DNA from: a virus
Virus record (IMG/VR): IMGVR_UViG_3300046535_000883
Coordinates: 1 to 39,778 of that record
Direction: 5' to 3' (one strand)
Length of the DNA: 39,778 nt
In this document: piece by piece, positions 8,031 to 13,817 of the stretch
Numbering within the stretch: the first letter of the stretch is position 1
Layout of the letters: every line of letters begins with the position of its first letter
The notes under the pieces: generated by a model
What the model was told of the DNA's origin: nothing
The model's input: the letters and a program-made list of their open reading frames with translations, nothing else
The model's database searches: none
Made by a program: the position numbers and the translations under genes

Positions 8031-9046
8031 TTCTTCGCTCCCGCTTCCAGCTGCTTGCGCTTCGCCCTGGCTTCCACGTCGAGCTCGGCGCGCATGGCCT
8101 CAACCGGCAGGGACCGGATCATGTCGGCCGCCTGGTCGAGCTCGTCCGTGGTCTTTGCCTTCCCGATCGCGGCGGCGATCGTCGCGTAGCCTGGCGCGCC
8201 CGTTCCGCCGTCCGCACCCTGTACCTGGGTAGCTGCCGGGGGGTCGATCGTCGATCCTGGCTCGATCTGAGCGGCCGGTTTCGATGTTTGGGCCTCCGCC
8301 GGCGCCGGTTTGGCGGTTTCCGTCGCTTGCACGCCCTGGCCGCCTCCGGCCTTCGCGGCAGCCTCTGCTGAGATCTCGCGGTTCAGATCCGCAACGCCGT
8401 CGGGCGCGACCGTGTACGACGATCCCTGGATCACGCGCTCGCCCTCGTCCTCGTCGAAAATCCCCGTGAACCCGAACGCCATGCGCGCGCACTGCATCAT
8501 CGCTTTGTGGCGCAGCATGCGCGCCGGGTGTGACGTCCAGGGCGCCGTCGGGCGCCGGCACTCGGCCAGGTACTCGGTGACGATCGTCGGATGGTTCCGA
8601 TCCTTGCGGAACATCGTGCAAGTCACGGCGACCACCTTCGCGTCGGGCCCGTCGCCGGCGAATTGCGTCGCGAACGTCATCCCGTCGAAAGCCTTGTGAT
8701 CGTTGATGATCGAGCTCCAGCCGTCGACGCCGACGATCGGCACAATGCCGCCCTTGTCGGGGAACGCGTAGATCTCCCTGGTGAACGGGTTGAGCTTGTA
8801 CTGGTTGGCGACGACCAGGAGCGCCATCATCTGCTCGTCCGTGACCGGATCCTTTCCGTCCTGCTGGCGAAACGCCGTCGCTTTCAACGTCGTCAGCAGC
8901 TTGCGCGGATCCACGGAATAGCGCGCCGCGAATTGCTCCACCAGGCTCACGCGTTGCGCGTGCGCCGCCGGCACCTGGGGGACCTGGCCCGACTGCCCAT
9001 CGTGTCCGACGAGCTCACCCTGCACGACTTTTGTTGCCTCGTTCAT
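8027..9046 (-). CDS. recT: RecT/Bet-family single-strand annealing protein
   Basis: 339 residues. It pairs complementary single strands after exonuclease resection, for recombination-dependent repair and replication. Family signature: MALLVVANQYKLNPFTREIY (about residues 77-96), then FPDKGGIVPIVGVDGW and a SIINDHKAFDG core. The core ends near residue 215 with FDEDEGERVI. The last third is an Ala/Pro-rich tail, often the exonuclease- or SSB-contacting part. The start chosen is the ATG at 9046 with GAGGAG just before it; a longer open frame to 9538 lies inside the exonuclease gene and is ignored. It follows the exonuclease stop by 11 bases, the usual exonuclease-annealase pair. Confidence 0.93.
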   Translation of the reverse strand: MNEATKVVQGELVGHDGQSGQVPQVPAAHAQRVSLVEQFAARYSVDPRKLLTTLKATAFRQQDGKDPVTDEQMMALLVVANQYKLNPFTREIYAFPDKGGIVPIVGVDGWSSIINDHKAFDGMTFATQFAGDGPDAKVVAVTCTMFRKDRNHPTIVTEYLAECRRPTAPWTSHPARMLRHKAMMQCARMAFGFTGIFDEDEGERVIQGSSYTVAPDGVADLNREISAEAAAKAGGGQGVQATETAKPAPAEAQTSKPAAQIEPGSTIDPPAATQVQGADGGTGAPGYATIAAAIGKAKTTDELDQAADMIRSLPVEAMRAELDVEARAKRKQLEAGAKK

Positions 9047-9057
9047 GTTGTTGCTCC

Positions 9058-9939
9058 TCACTCGTTGAATTTCAGCGCGTACCGTGGGAACGGCAGCACG
9101 TCGATCGTATCCCCGTAGCCGATCCATTGCCCTGACTCGCGCGCTTTCGCGTACCGCTCCAGCGCGAGATCCAGGCGGCCGCTTGCATAGCGCACGGCCT
9201 CCGGCGGCAGGGTGTAGCACTTCACTGCATGCGGCTCCTCCGACTCGACCGCAATGAACACAAAAAACCGTGGCGTTTCGTTGAGCACCGCCTCGGCGCC
9301 GGCGAAGTAGTGCGCGTTCTGCACGTGATAGAGGAACGTCGCGCAGTCCTTCGCGAATTTCTCCGCGCTCGCGTCCTGGCACGTTTTGAGATCCGCCAGG
9401 CCGCCCAGGTTGCGAATGTCCCACCGCACTTTGCAGGGCACTTTGTACTTGCCATCGATCCAAAACAGCGACTCCTCGACGTTCGCGCCGGCGAGGATCT
9501 TCGCGGCCGCGCGGTTGCGGCGCACTGCATCCGCGCACCGCAACGCGCGCCGGAAGTCAGCGGCCGGCAGCACGATCCGGCCCGTTGCAGCTGCAGCGAA
9601 TTCGGCGCGCTCCGCTTTGCCGTCGTTGCTATTGCCGTGGAATTTCCACTCCGGCGCTGCGCACGCAATCGTGAGGAGTGTGTCGGGCTCCAGCACGGCC
9701 GCGTGGACGACGGTGCCAAACTGCATGGCGGCCGTCGGCGCGTTCTGCGTGGTGCGCGCCAGGAGGTAATGCTCGGGCGAGCGCAGGATCTTCTTTGCGC
9801 CGCTGGAGCTCATGGCCTCGATCGCGTGGTAATTGACCGCGGGCATGGTCGAAAAAAAACCCGGCTCGAAAGCCGGGGGCCGCAGGGCGGCGATGCGCGT
9901 CGCTTCGCGCTCCTCCTCCTCCGAGAACATATCGCTCAC
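9058..9939 (-). CDS. RecE/exonuclease VIII-like PD-(D/E)XK exonuclease
   Basis: 293 residues from a GTG overlapping the previous stop (GTGA). The fold signatures run in order: VNYHAIEAMSSSGAKKIL (35-52), GTVVHAAVLEPD (75-86, with H79), EESLFW (155-160), KVRWD with D174, then LADLKT with D183 and K185 (metal-binding D-DxK core), and YHVQNAHY (Q207-Y211). These match the RecE-type exonucleases that make 3' single strands for RecT, encoded directly downstream. Unusually, residues 22-30 are encoded by a perfect hairpin plus eight T on the coding strand (see the terminator at 9852-9877). An ATG at 9846 lies beyond that hairpin but has no ribosome site. Confidence 0.88.
   Translation of the reverse strand: MSDMFSEEEEREATRIAALRPPAFEPGFFSTMPAVNYHAIEAMSSSGAKKILRSPEHYLLARTTQNAPTAAMQFGTVVHAAVLEPDTLLTIACAAPEWKFHGNSNDGKAERAEFAAAATGRIVLPAADFRRALRCADAVRRNRAAAKILAGANVEESLFWIDGKYKVPCKVRWDIRNLGGLADLKTCQDASAEKFAKDCATFLYHVQNAHYFAGAEAVLNETPRFFVFIAVESEEPHAVKCYTLPPEAVRYASGRLDLALERYAKARESGQWIGYGDTIDVLPFPRYALKFNE
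9852..9877 (-). terminator. Intrinsic terminator inside the exonuclease gene
   Basis: Read on the minus strand: CCCGGCT, TTCG loop, AGCCGGG, then eight T. The 7-bp GC-rich stem with a UUCG loop and long U-run is textbook Rho-independent form. It lies about 20 codons into the exonuclease reading frame and points along its transcription. It could stop the leftward transcript before the recombination genes unless ribosomes or an antiterminator prevent folding. Confidence 0.75.
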
Positions 9940-10157
9940 GTCGCGACGCCGGTGATCTCCAGCTGTGCCGGCTCTCCGATCGTTTCGAGCACGCTGCCGC
10001 TGTGCATGGCGGCGATGATCTCGTGCTGACTTGCGACGGCCGCCGTGAATCCGCGCGCCGCGTGGCGCACCGCCTGGGCGGGGCTCGTGGCCTCGATCAG
10101 TCGCGCGCCGTCTTTGCCGTGTTCCTTGACCAGGTACACCCGTTTTTCTGTTGCCAT
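9936..10157 (-). CDS. Small hypothetical protein upstream of exonuclease
   Basis: 73 residues, not recognised. It begins KRVYLVKEHGKDGARLIEA, then SPAQAVRHAARGFTAAVAS, which reads like a small alpha/beta domain found in many short phage proteins. A CGGAG site precedes the ATG. Its 5' end overlaps the 3' end of the 94-residue gene by 61 bases, unusually long for this genome. Its stop overlaps the exonuclease GTG (GTGA). Confidence 0.7.
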   Translation of the reverse strand: MATEKRVYLVKEHGKDGARLIEATSPAQAVRHAARGFTAAVASQHEIIAAMHSGSVLETIGEPAQLEITGVAT

Positions 10158-10381
10158 GCGTTTGCTCCGTTGGTTGTGCGGCCGGATAGAAGGGAACTCG
10201 CGCGTGGCGCCCGACCAGCGCCCGCGCGTTCGAGAGACTGCTTCAGCTGCGCAATCTTCGTGTTGTAGAAATACTCGACCAGGGGGAACTCGTCGCGCGC
10301 CTTGCGCGCCGCCTTGAGCGCGAGCTCGTGCTCAAGGATCTGGCCGCGCAAGTGCCAGCGACGGATGAGGCGCCAGATCAC
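10097..10381 (-). CDS. Small basic helical protein
   Basis: 94 residues from a GTG that overlaps the stop of the small membrane protein (GTGA). A basic amphipathic helix (IWRLIRRWHLRGQILEHELA) leads into a likely coiled coil up to about residue 53 (YNTKIAQLKQSLERAG). The last about 20 residues overlap the next gene in another frame and look random. The true end may therefore once have been earlier, or the frame may have shifted. Not recognised. The exact GTGA coupling supports the start. Confidence 0.5.
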   Translation of the reverse strand: MIWRLIRRWHLRGQILEHELALKAARKARDEFPLVEYFYNTKIAQLKQSLERAGAGRAPRASSLLSGRTTNGANAWQQKNGCTWSRNTAKTARD

Positions 10382-10569
10382 CGCATCACCATGACGGCGG
10401 CCGCGCACGCGCCCCAAACGACGCACACCACGCCGGCGCCGGCGACGACGTGCCAGAGCGTGGTGCGTGGAGCTCCGACGACGACCAGGATGAGCGCGGC
10501 GCCGATCATCACCAGGCCCGTGCTCAACAGCTGCATGGCGAGGAACATCGAGACGGAGGATCCGTTCAT
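10378..10569 (-). CDS. Small membrane protein, two helices
   Basis: 63 residues. Two hydrophobic segments (about residues 8-32 and 40-62) are separated by a short GAPRTTLWH loop, and there is almost nothing outside the membrane. The ATG overlaps the stop of the upstream 68-residue gene (ATGA), and the stop overlaps the next GTG. Being in the early leftward operon, away from the lysis genes, it is more likely an inner-membrane modifier such as a superinfection-exclusion type protein than a holin. No homology is recognised. Confidence 0.65.
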   Translation of the reverse strand: MNGSSVSMFLAMQLLSTGLVMIGAALILVVVGAPRTTLWHVVAGAGVVCVVWGACAAAVMVMR

Positions 10570-10772
10570 GCCTTCCCCTTGGGCGGATCCTGGGGGCAAC
10601 GCCCCTCGACGACCCGCGCTGTGGTGCTGCCCTGCTTGTGGCACGCGTCGAGCGCCAGCTGCGCGCCCGTGAGCGTGGTGTGTCCGCACTGCGGCCGCCC
10701 CAGGCCCATCGTGCAGAGCGGGAAGCGGCCGATCCGGATGTGCCAATACCCGCGTTCGCCAATGCGTCTCAC
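10566..10772 (-). CDS. Small Cys/His-containing protein
   Basis: 68 residues from a GTG overlapping the previous stop (GTGA). It is basic at the start (RRIGERGYWHIRIGRF), followed by spaced Cys and His (CTMGLGRPQCGHTT, DACHKQG, EGRCPQD). This could form a zinc-binding fold, though the spacing fits no family I recognise. Coupled to the membrane-protein gene downstream. Confidence 0.6.
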   Translation of the reverse strand: MRRIGERGYWHIRIGRFPLCTMGLGRPQCGHTTLTGAQLALDACHKQGSTTARVVEGRCPQDPPKGKA

Positions 10773-11143
10773 AGCTGCACCGGCGGGGTGTAGGGCAACG
10801 CCTTCGCGACTTCGCGCTGCGATCCTTCCACGACCGTGTAACCGTCATAGCGTACCGTGTCCTCCGGCGGGCCCGACGCCTCAACCTTGCGCGAGACGAC
10901 GACGGCGGTAACGATGCCGTCCTGGAGCTCGGAGCGGCCCGACTTCGTGGAGACGGCGCGCGACGCCATGAACTCGAACAGCGCATCCGCGTCGATCGTG
11001 AGCGTGACGAACGCGACGGCCGCCATCGGTTGCGTCGTCAGCGCGATTTTGTTGATGCTGCCGTACTTGGACGCGACTTCGGCCTGGACGAGCACGCGGT
11101 CGCGTGGGCGGTACGGGAATTGCCGGGTGATGATCGTTGCCAT
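10769..11143 (-). CDS. Hypothetical early protein
   Basis: 124 residues, not recognised. The composition suggests a soluble beta-rich fold, with segments RDRVLVQAEV, VAFVTLTIDADALFEFMAS, DGIVTAVVVSRKVEA and RYDGYTVVEG. An AGGAG site precedes the ATG at 11143. It is the first gene after the only untranslated gap of the leftward operon, so it may have separate translational or transcriptional control. No function can be assigned. Confidence 0.7.
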   Translation of the reverse strand: MATIITRQFPYRPRDRVLVQAEVASKYGSINKIALTTQPMAAVAFVTLTIDADALFEFMASRAVSTKSGRSELQDGIVTAVVVSRKVEASGPPEDTVRYDGYTVVEGSQREVAKALPYTPPVQL

Positions 11144-11272
11144 GGTGGTGCTCCTGTGCGAGAGGTTTTGGAAGTGGCCGGAGCGCGCTAGATCTGCCGG
11201 CCGGCCGGCCAGCTGTTTCTCGTGATGGCGCAGGGTTACGCCAACACCCAGGGCGCGCGCCTGGTCGCGCTG
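11144..11272. other. 129-base gap in leftward operon
   Basis: No start-bearing open frame of note. It contains a self-complementary run of GGCC/CCGG (about 11196-11211) and no clear -10/-35 pair. It could hold a weak internal promoter or processing site; I see nothing decisive. Confidence 0.4.
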
Positions 11273-11515
11273 TTACCCGCGGAGCTCGGCCTCGTCGGCT
11301 TCGAGCTCGCGAGCGATCTGCTCCTTCGATTTACGTCCGGGTGACTTCGTGGTGAACCCGCCCCGATCGGCGCGCTCGTGCGTCGGCGCGTTCTCCGGCG
11401 CCACGGTCGCGCTGATCTGGTCGAGGAACTTGTGCGCCTGGTCTGGCGTCGCGACGCGTGCGGACGCGATCACGCGCCCGAATGCGTCGTACTTGGCAAC
11501 CTTGAACGAGCTCAT
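11273..11515 (-). CDS. Small hypothetical protein coupled to the transglycosylase-like gene
   Basis: 80 residues. The ATG overlaps the stop of the transglycosylase-like gene (ATGA). The start looks like a small beta-alpha fold (FKVAKYDAFGRVIASARVATPDQAHKFLDQI). The charged tail (RGGFTTKSPGRKSKEQIARE) contains a basic patch that might touch nucleic acid. Not recognised. The coupling hints at a shared role with the upstream protein, without further support. Confidence 0.65.
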   Translation of the reverse strand: MSSFKVAKYDAFGRVIASARVATPDQAHKFLDQISATVAPENAPTHERADRGGFTTKSPGRKSKEQIARELEADEAELRG

Positions 11516-12285
11516 GCCGCCTCCGCGAACGAGAATTGAACCGGCGCCGCGCCGATCAAACGGTGCAACGCTTGCGCGCGGCTCACGCCACGGTCAGGCT
11601 TCCAGATCGAGCGCAACCGATTCGCGTCGGCGCTGACCGGGCCATCGTAGCCGGCGGCCTCGATCACAGCAAGGCGCGGCGCAACCGCTTTCGCGCTTGC
11701 GGCGCCGAGAATGTGCAACGAGAAAATGCAATCACCGCGCTCCGCCAAGAGCTCGGCAAACTGCTCCGCGCTCACGGCCTCCGCCTTGCTCGGGATCCCA
11801 ACGTCAAGCATATCGGAGCCAAGGATCTCAGCGGCCACGTCGTAGAGCTCGACGAGTGAGAGCTCGCCGGCCTGGAGCGGCACGATCGCGCGAGCGGAGT
11901 GGAAGCGCGCGGCGAACGCGCGCCAGAGCTCGATCGTGGCAACCTGGTTGCCCACTACGTCGGGCATCACGAAATGCAAGCGATCGGCGGCGTAGCCGTC
12001 CGGATCCGCCTGGCTGACGGCGCACGCGATCGCGTCGTACTTGTCGAACACGGCCGCGAAATCGATCGCCTTGCGCTCGTCGCCGCGCATGGCTGCGCGG
12101 AAGTGACCGAACGCGCCGGAGTCGACGAACACGCTGGCCGTCGAGCTCGCCATCGCAACGGCAAGCTGCGCGATAGCGTTGGCGCTCATTTCCTGCACGT
12201 CGATGCCGATCGAATGATTTGCTGCGAGCGCCGGCGCGAAATCAGCGCGGCGGCTCATGCCACTGGAAAACACTTGATAGTCCAT
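11512..12285 (-). CDS. tRNA-guanine transglycosylase-like protein, possible DpdA-type DNA base exchanger
   Basis: 257 residues, first gene of the leftward operon, with GGGAG before the ATG. Motifs follow the order of the TGT (queuine/archaeosine transglycosylase) barrel: VFVDSGAFG (D55, in the place of the TGT DSGG aspartate), HFVMPDVVGNQVAT (D109), IVPLQAGE (Q138), HILGAAS (191-197) and GPVSADANR (D220, about where the nucleophile lies). The Cys3His zinc site of bacterial TGT is absent. Phage TGT relatives of the DpdA group insert 7-deazaguanines into DNA. No preQ0 synthesis genes (folE, queD, queE, queC) are present here, so host preQ0 would be needed. Superfamily assignment is fairly likely; the DNA substrate is inference. 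Confidence 0.6.
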   Translation of the reverse strand: MDYQVFSSGMSRRADFAPALAANHSIGIDVQEMSANAIAQLAVAMASSTASVFVDSGAFGHFRAAMRGDERKAIDFAAVFDKYDAIACAVSQADPDGYAADRLHFVMPDVVGNQVATIELWRAFAARFHSARAIVPLQAGELSLVELYDVAAEILGSDMLDVGIPSKAEAVSAEQFAELLAERGDCIFSLHILGAASAKAVAPRLAVIEAAGYDGPVSADANRLRSIWKPDRGVSRAQALHRLIGAAPVQFSFAEAA

Positions 12286-12322
12286 CTGGATCTCCCTGGT
12301 TTGCGCGAGGTGTTGCCCCTAT

Positions 12323-12350
12323 AGGATAGCAAAGATTTTGGGCATTGCAA
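12323..12350 (-). promoter_or_regulatory. Leftward promoter of the early operon
   Basis: On the minus strand: TTGCAA (12350-12345), a 16-base spacer, then TATCCT (12328-12323) preceded by TG one base upstream (extended -10). The predicted start near 12316 gives a leader of about 31 bases with a GGGAG site before the ATG at 12285. The -35 is shared with the rightward promoter. Confidence 0.6.
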
Positions 12351-12360
12351 AGTTTTTGGG
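12329..12360 (+). promoter_or_regulatory. Two direct-repeat operators
   Basis: GCAAAGATTTTGGG (12329-12342) and GCAAAGTTTTTGGG (12347-12360) differ at one position and are offset by 18 bases. The first lies in the spacer of the leftward promoter. The second covers part of the shared -35 and the spacer of the rightward promoter. They are the natural candidates for binding by the Cro-like protein encoded next door. Confidence 0.6.
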
Positions 12361-12372
12361 ATGCCGTAAAAT
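12345..12372 (+). promoter_or_regulatory. Rightward promoter of the Cro-like gene, probably leaderless
   Basis: TTGCAA (12345-12350), a 16-base spacer, then TAAAAT (12367-12372). The expected start is 12379-12380, on or next to the A of the ATG at 12380. No ribosome site precedes that ATG, which fits a leaderless mRNA such as the one lambda makes for its repressor. Confidence 0.6.
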
Positions 12373-12379
12373 TCAGCCC

Positions 12380-12562
12380 ATGAAATATCACGATCTAGAA
12401 CGACACTTTGGCCGCTCGCCAAGCAAGATTGCGCGCGGCCTGGGGATGTCCCCGCAACGCGTCTCGTACTGGCGCGCGAACGGGATCCCGCTACCTGTCC
12501 AGGCGCTCATTCAGCTGCGCACCAACGGCGCATTGCGCGCGGATCGGCACGTGCTGCTGTGA
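12380..12562 (+). CDS. Cro-like helix-turn-helix repressor
   Basis: 60 residues. A single HTH domain fills the protein: RSPSKIARGLGMSPQRVSYWRANGIPL (about 10-36), with the usual pattern of a Cro/YdaS-type regulator, followed by VQALIQLRTNGALRAD. It should bind the direct repeats in the 94-base region before it, controlling both divergent promoters. The ATG at 12380 is chosen because the predicted transcript begins there; a longer frame from 12338 would run through the promoter. The stop overlaps the next gene (GTGA). No second repressor or integrase is present. Confidence 0.8.
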   Translation: MKYHDLERHFGRSPSKIARGLGMSPQRVSYWRANGIPLPVQALIQLRTNGALRADRHVLL

Positions 12563-12990
12563 GCAAGGGCTTGCGACTGTCGGGCGACATCGAGCTCGCG
12601 CGGATCCAGGCGCGGCTGCGTGGTGCAAAGCCACGAGCTCAACACCCTGGTCCGATCGCCGGCGGCAAGGCGCCGACGCTCAAGCCTGACCGCTATCACC
12701 TGGCCGCGCTGTTCGCGCAGGAGCGATTGCCCAAGCTCTACCGCGAGTATCAATTCTCGTCGCGCGGCTGGCGCTTCGATTACGCGGATCCACCGCGCAA
12801 GATCGCGATCGAGATCGAGGGCGGGATCTTCACGCAGGGCGCGCACGGCAGCATCGAGGGCGCGCTCCGCGACATAGAAAAATACAATGCGGCGACGCTG
12901 CTCGGGTGGCGGATCCTGCGCTATCTTCCCGATCACGCAACGCGCGCAGTCGACGATTTTCGGCAGCTGCTCATGGAGGAACAACGATGA
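12559..12990 (+). CDS. Vsr/DUF559-like PD-(D/E)XK endonuclease
   Basis: 143 residues from GTG overlapping the repressor stop (GTGA). The core, about residues 58-125, reads YREYQFSSRGWRFDYADP, KIAIEIEGGIF, DIEKYNAATLLGWRILRYLPD. Likely metal ligands are D74 and E85/E87, with K108 close by. This pattern is common in small phage nucleases related to very-short-patch repair enzymes and DUF559 proteins. It may act in replication or recombination (nicking, junction processing) or on host DNA. The nuclease fold is well supported; the substrate is unknown. Confidence 0.75.
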   Translation: MSKGLRLSGDIELARIQARLRGAKPRAQHPGPIAGGKAPTLKPDRYHLAALFAQERLPKLYREYQFSSRGWRFDYADPPRKIAIEIEGGIFTQGAHGSIEGALRDIEKYNAATLLGWRILRYLPDHATRAVDDFRQLLMEEQR

Positions 12991-13400
12991 CCGAACAGGC
13001 GACGCTCGACTTCACGGCGCCGGAGTCGCGGGCGGATCAGATCTTCAAACGCTTCTGCGAATTCCACGCGGCGAACCCGCAGATCTGGACGCTGTTCGAG
13101 CGGTTTGCGTTGCAGATCACGAGCTCCGCGCGGCCGCGCTATTCCGGCCGGCTGATCTTCGAGCGGATCCGCTGGCACGTGAACGTGGAGACCGCGGGCG
13201 ACGAGGTGAAGATCAACAACGATTTTGCGCCGTACTACACGCGCATGTTCATCGCCAAGCACCCGCTCGCCGGCGCCGCGTTCGCGTTGCGTCGGCGCAC
13301 GTCGGAGAAGCGGCCGGCGTTCGACCAGGATCTCGCTGTGTTCCACGTCGGCGCGCCTGGCGACGAGAGCGCGCTGATGGCGCAGCTGCGGACGATGTGA
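12987..13400 (+). CDS. Conserved phage hypothetical protein
   Basis: 137 residues. The ATG overlaps the nuclease stop (ATGA) and GGAGG lies just upstream. The segment FKRFCEFHAANPQIWTLFER followed by YSGRLIFERIRWHVNV and KINNDFAPYYTRMF matches a protein type I have often seen beside nucleases and replication genes in phages, without known function. It is soluble, with many aromatic and Arg residues, possibly nucleic-acid binding. Confidence 0.75.
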   Translation: MTEQATLDFTAPESRADQIFKRFCEFHAANPQIWTLFERFALQITSSARPRYSGRLIFERIRWHVNVETAGDEVKINNDFAPYYTRMFIAKHPLAGAAFALRRRTSEKRPAFDQDLAVFHVGAPGDESALMAQLRTM

Positions 13401-13597
13401 TGGGCAAATCAGGCAAGCGCGCGAAGGGGCTGCAGAAGCGCCTCAGTCGCCTCGGTTGGGGTGCGGCAGTGAACCGCATACTCCCTGGCGATCACACGCA
13501 CCACGAGCACCAGATCGGCGGCGCCGGAGCGGCGTACGACGCGATCCAAGCAGCAGATGACAAGCGCCGGCGCAAAGCACGCCAGCGTCAACCGTAG
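13400..13597 (+). CDS. Small basic protein
   Basis: 65 residues. The ATG shares one base with the previous stop (TGATG). It is strongly basic at both ends (GKSGKRAKGLQKRLSRLGW and DKRRRKARQRQP), with a His-rich middle (DHTHHEHQIGG). This suggests nucleic-acid binding, but no family is recognised. Confidence 0.65.
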   Translation: MGKSGKRAKGLQKRLSRLGWGAAVNRILPGDHTHHEHQIGGAGAAYDAIQAADDKRRRKARQRQP

Positions 13598-13625
13598 AGG
13601 ACTCACCTTGAAAGGGAGCACCAGA

Positions 13626-13817
13626 ATGCCTCAAGCAATTGGTTCCGCGACGCGCTGTCCAGCGTGCGGGTTCCACGTGGAACAGCATCAACGCTCTAGC
13701 CTGGGATGGTGCATTCGCCCGGGGTGTCCGAACGAGGGCGTCACGTTCCCCCCGGCCTACTTCCTGCGAACTATCCCGCCGCCCCCTGCGCGTCATGCAG
13801 GGGCGGCCCGTGCCTGA
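13626..13817 (+). CDS. Small zinc-ribbon protein
   Basis: 63 residues. CPACG (C11, C14) and WCIRPGC (C29, C34) form a likely four-cysteine zinc ribbon. The C-terminus is Pro- and Ala-rich. A GGGAG site precedes the ATG at 13626; the frame is open further upstream but without a ribosome site. It directly precedes the replication-initiator-like gene and overlaps it by 8 bases, so a role in replication is plausible but unproven. Confidence 0.7.
   Translation: MPQAIGSATRCPACGFHVEQHQRSSLGWCIRPGCPNEGVTFPPAYFLRTIPPPPARHAGAARA

Noticed and set aside
9047-9538. Upstream extension of RecT
   Set aside because: It lies in the exonuclease gene in another frame; the ATG at 9046 has GAGGAG and the family start.
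12338-12379. Longer repressor frame starting at TTG 12338
   Set aside because: It would read through the operator and -10; the ATG at 12380 starts the HTH protein and coincides with the predicted transcript start.
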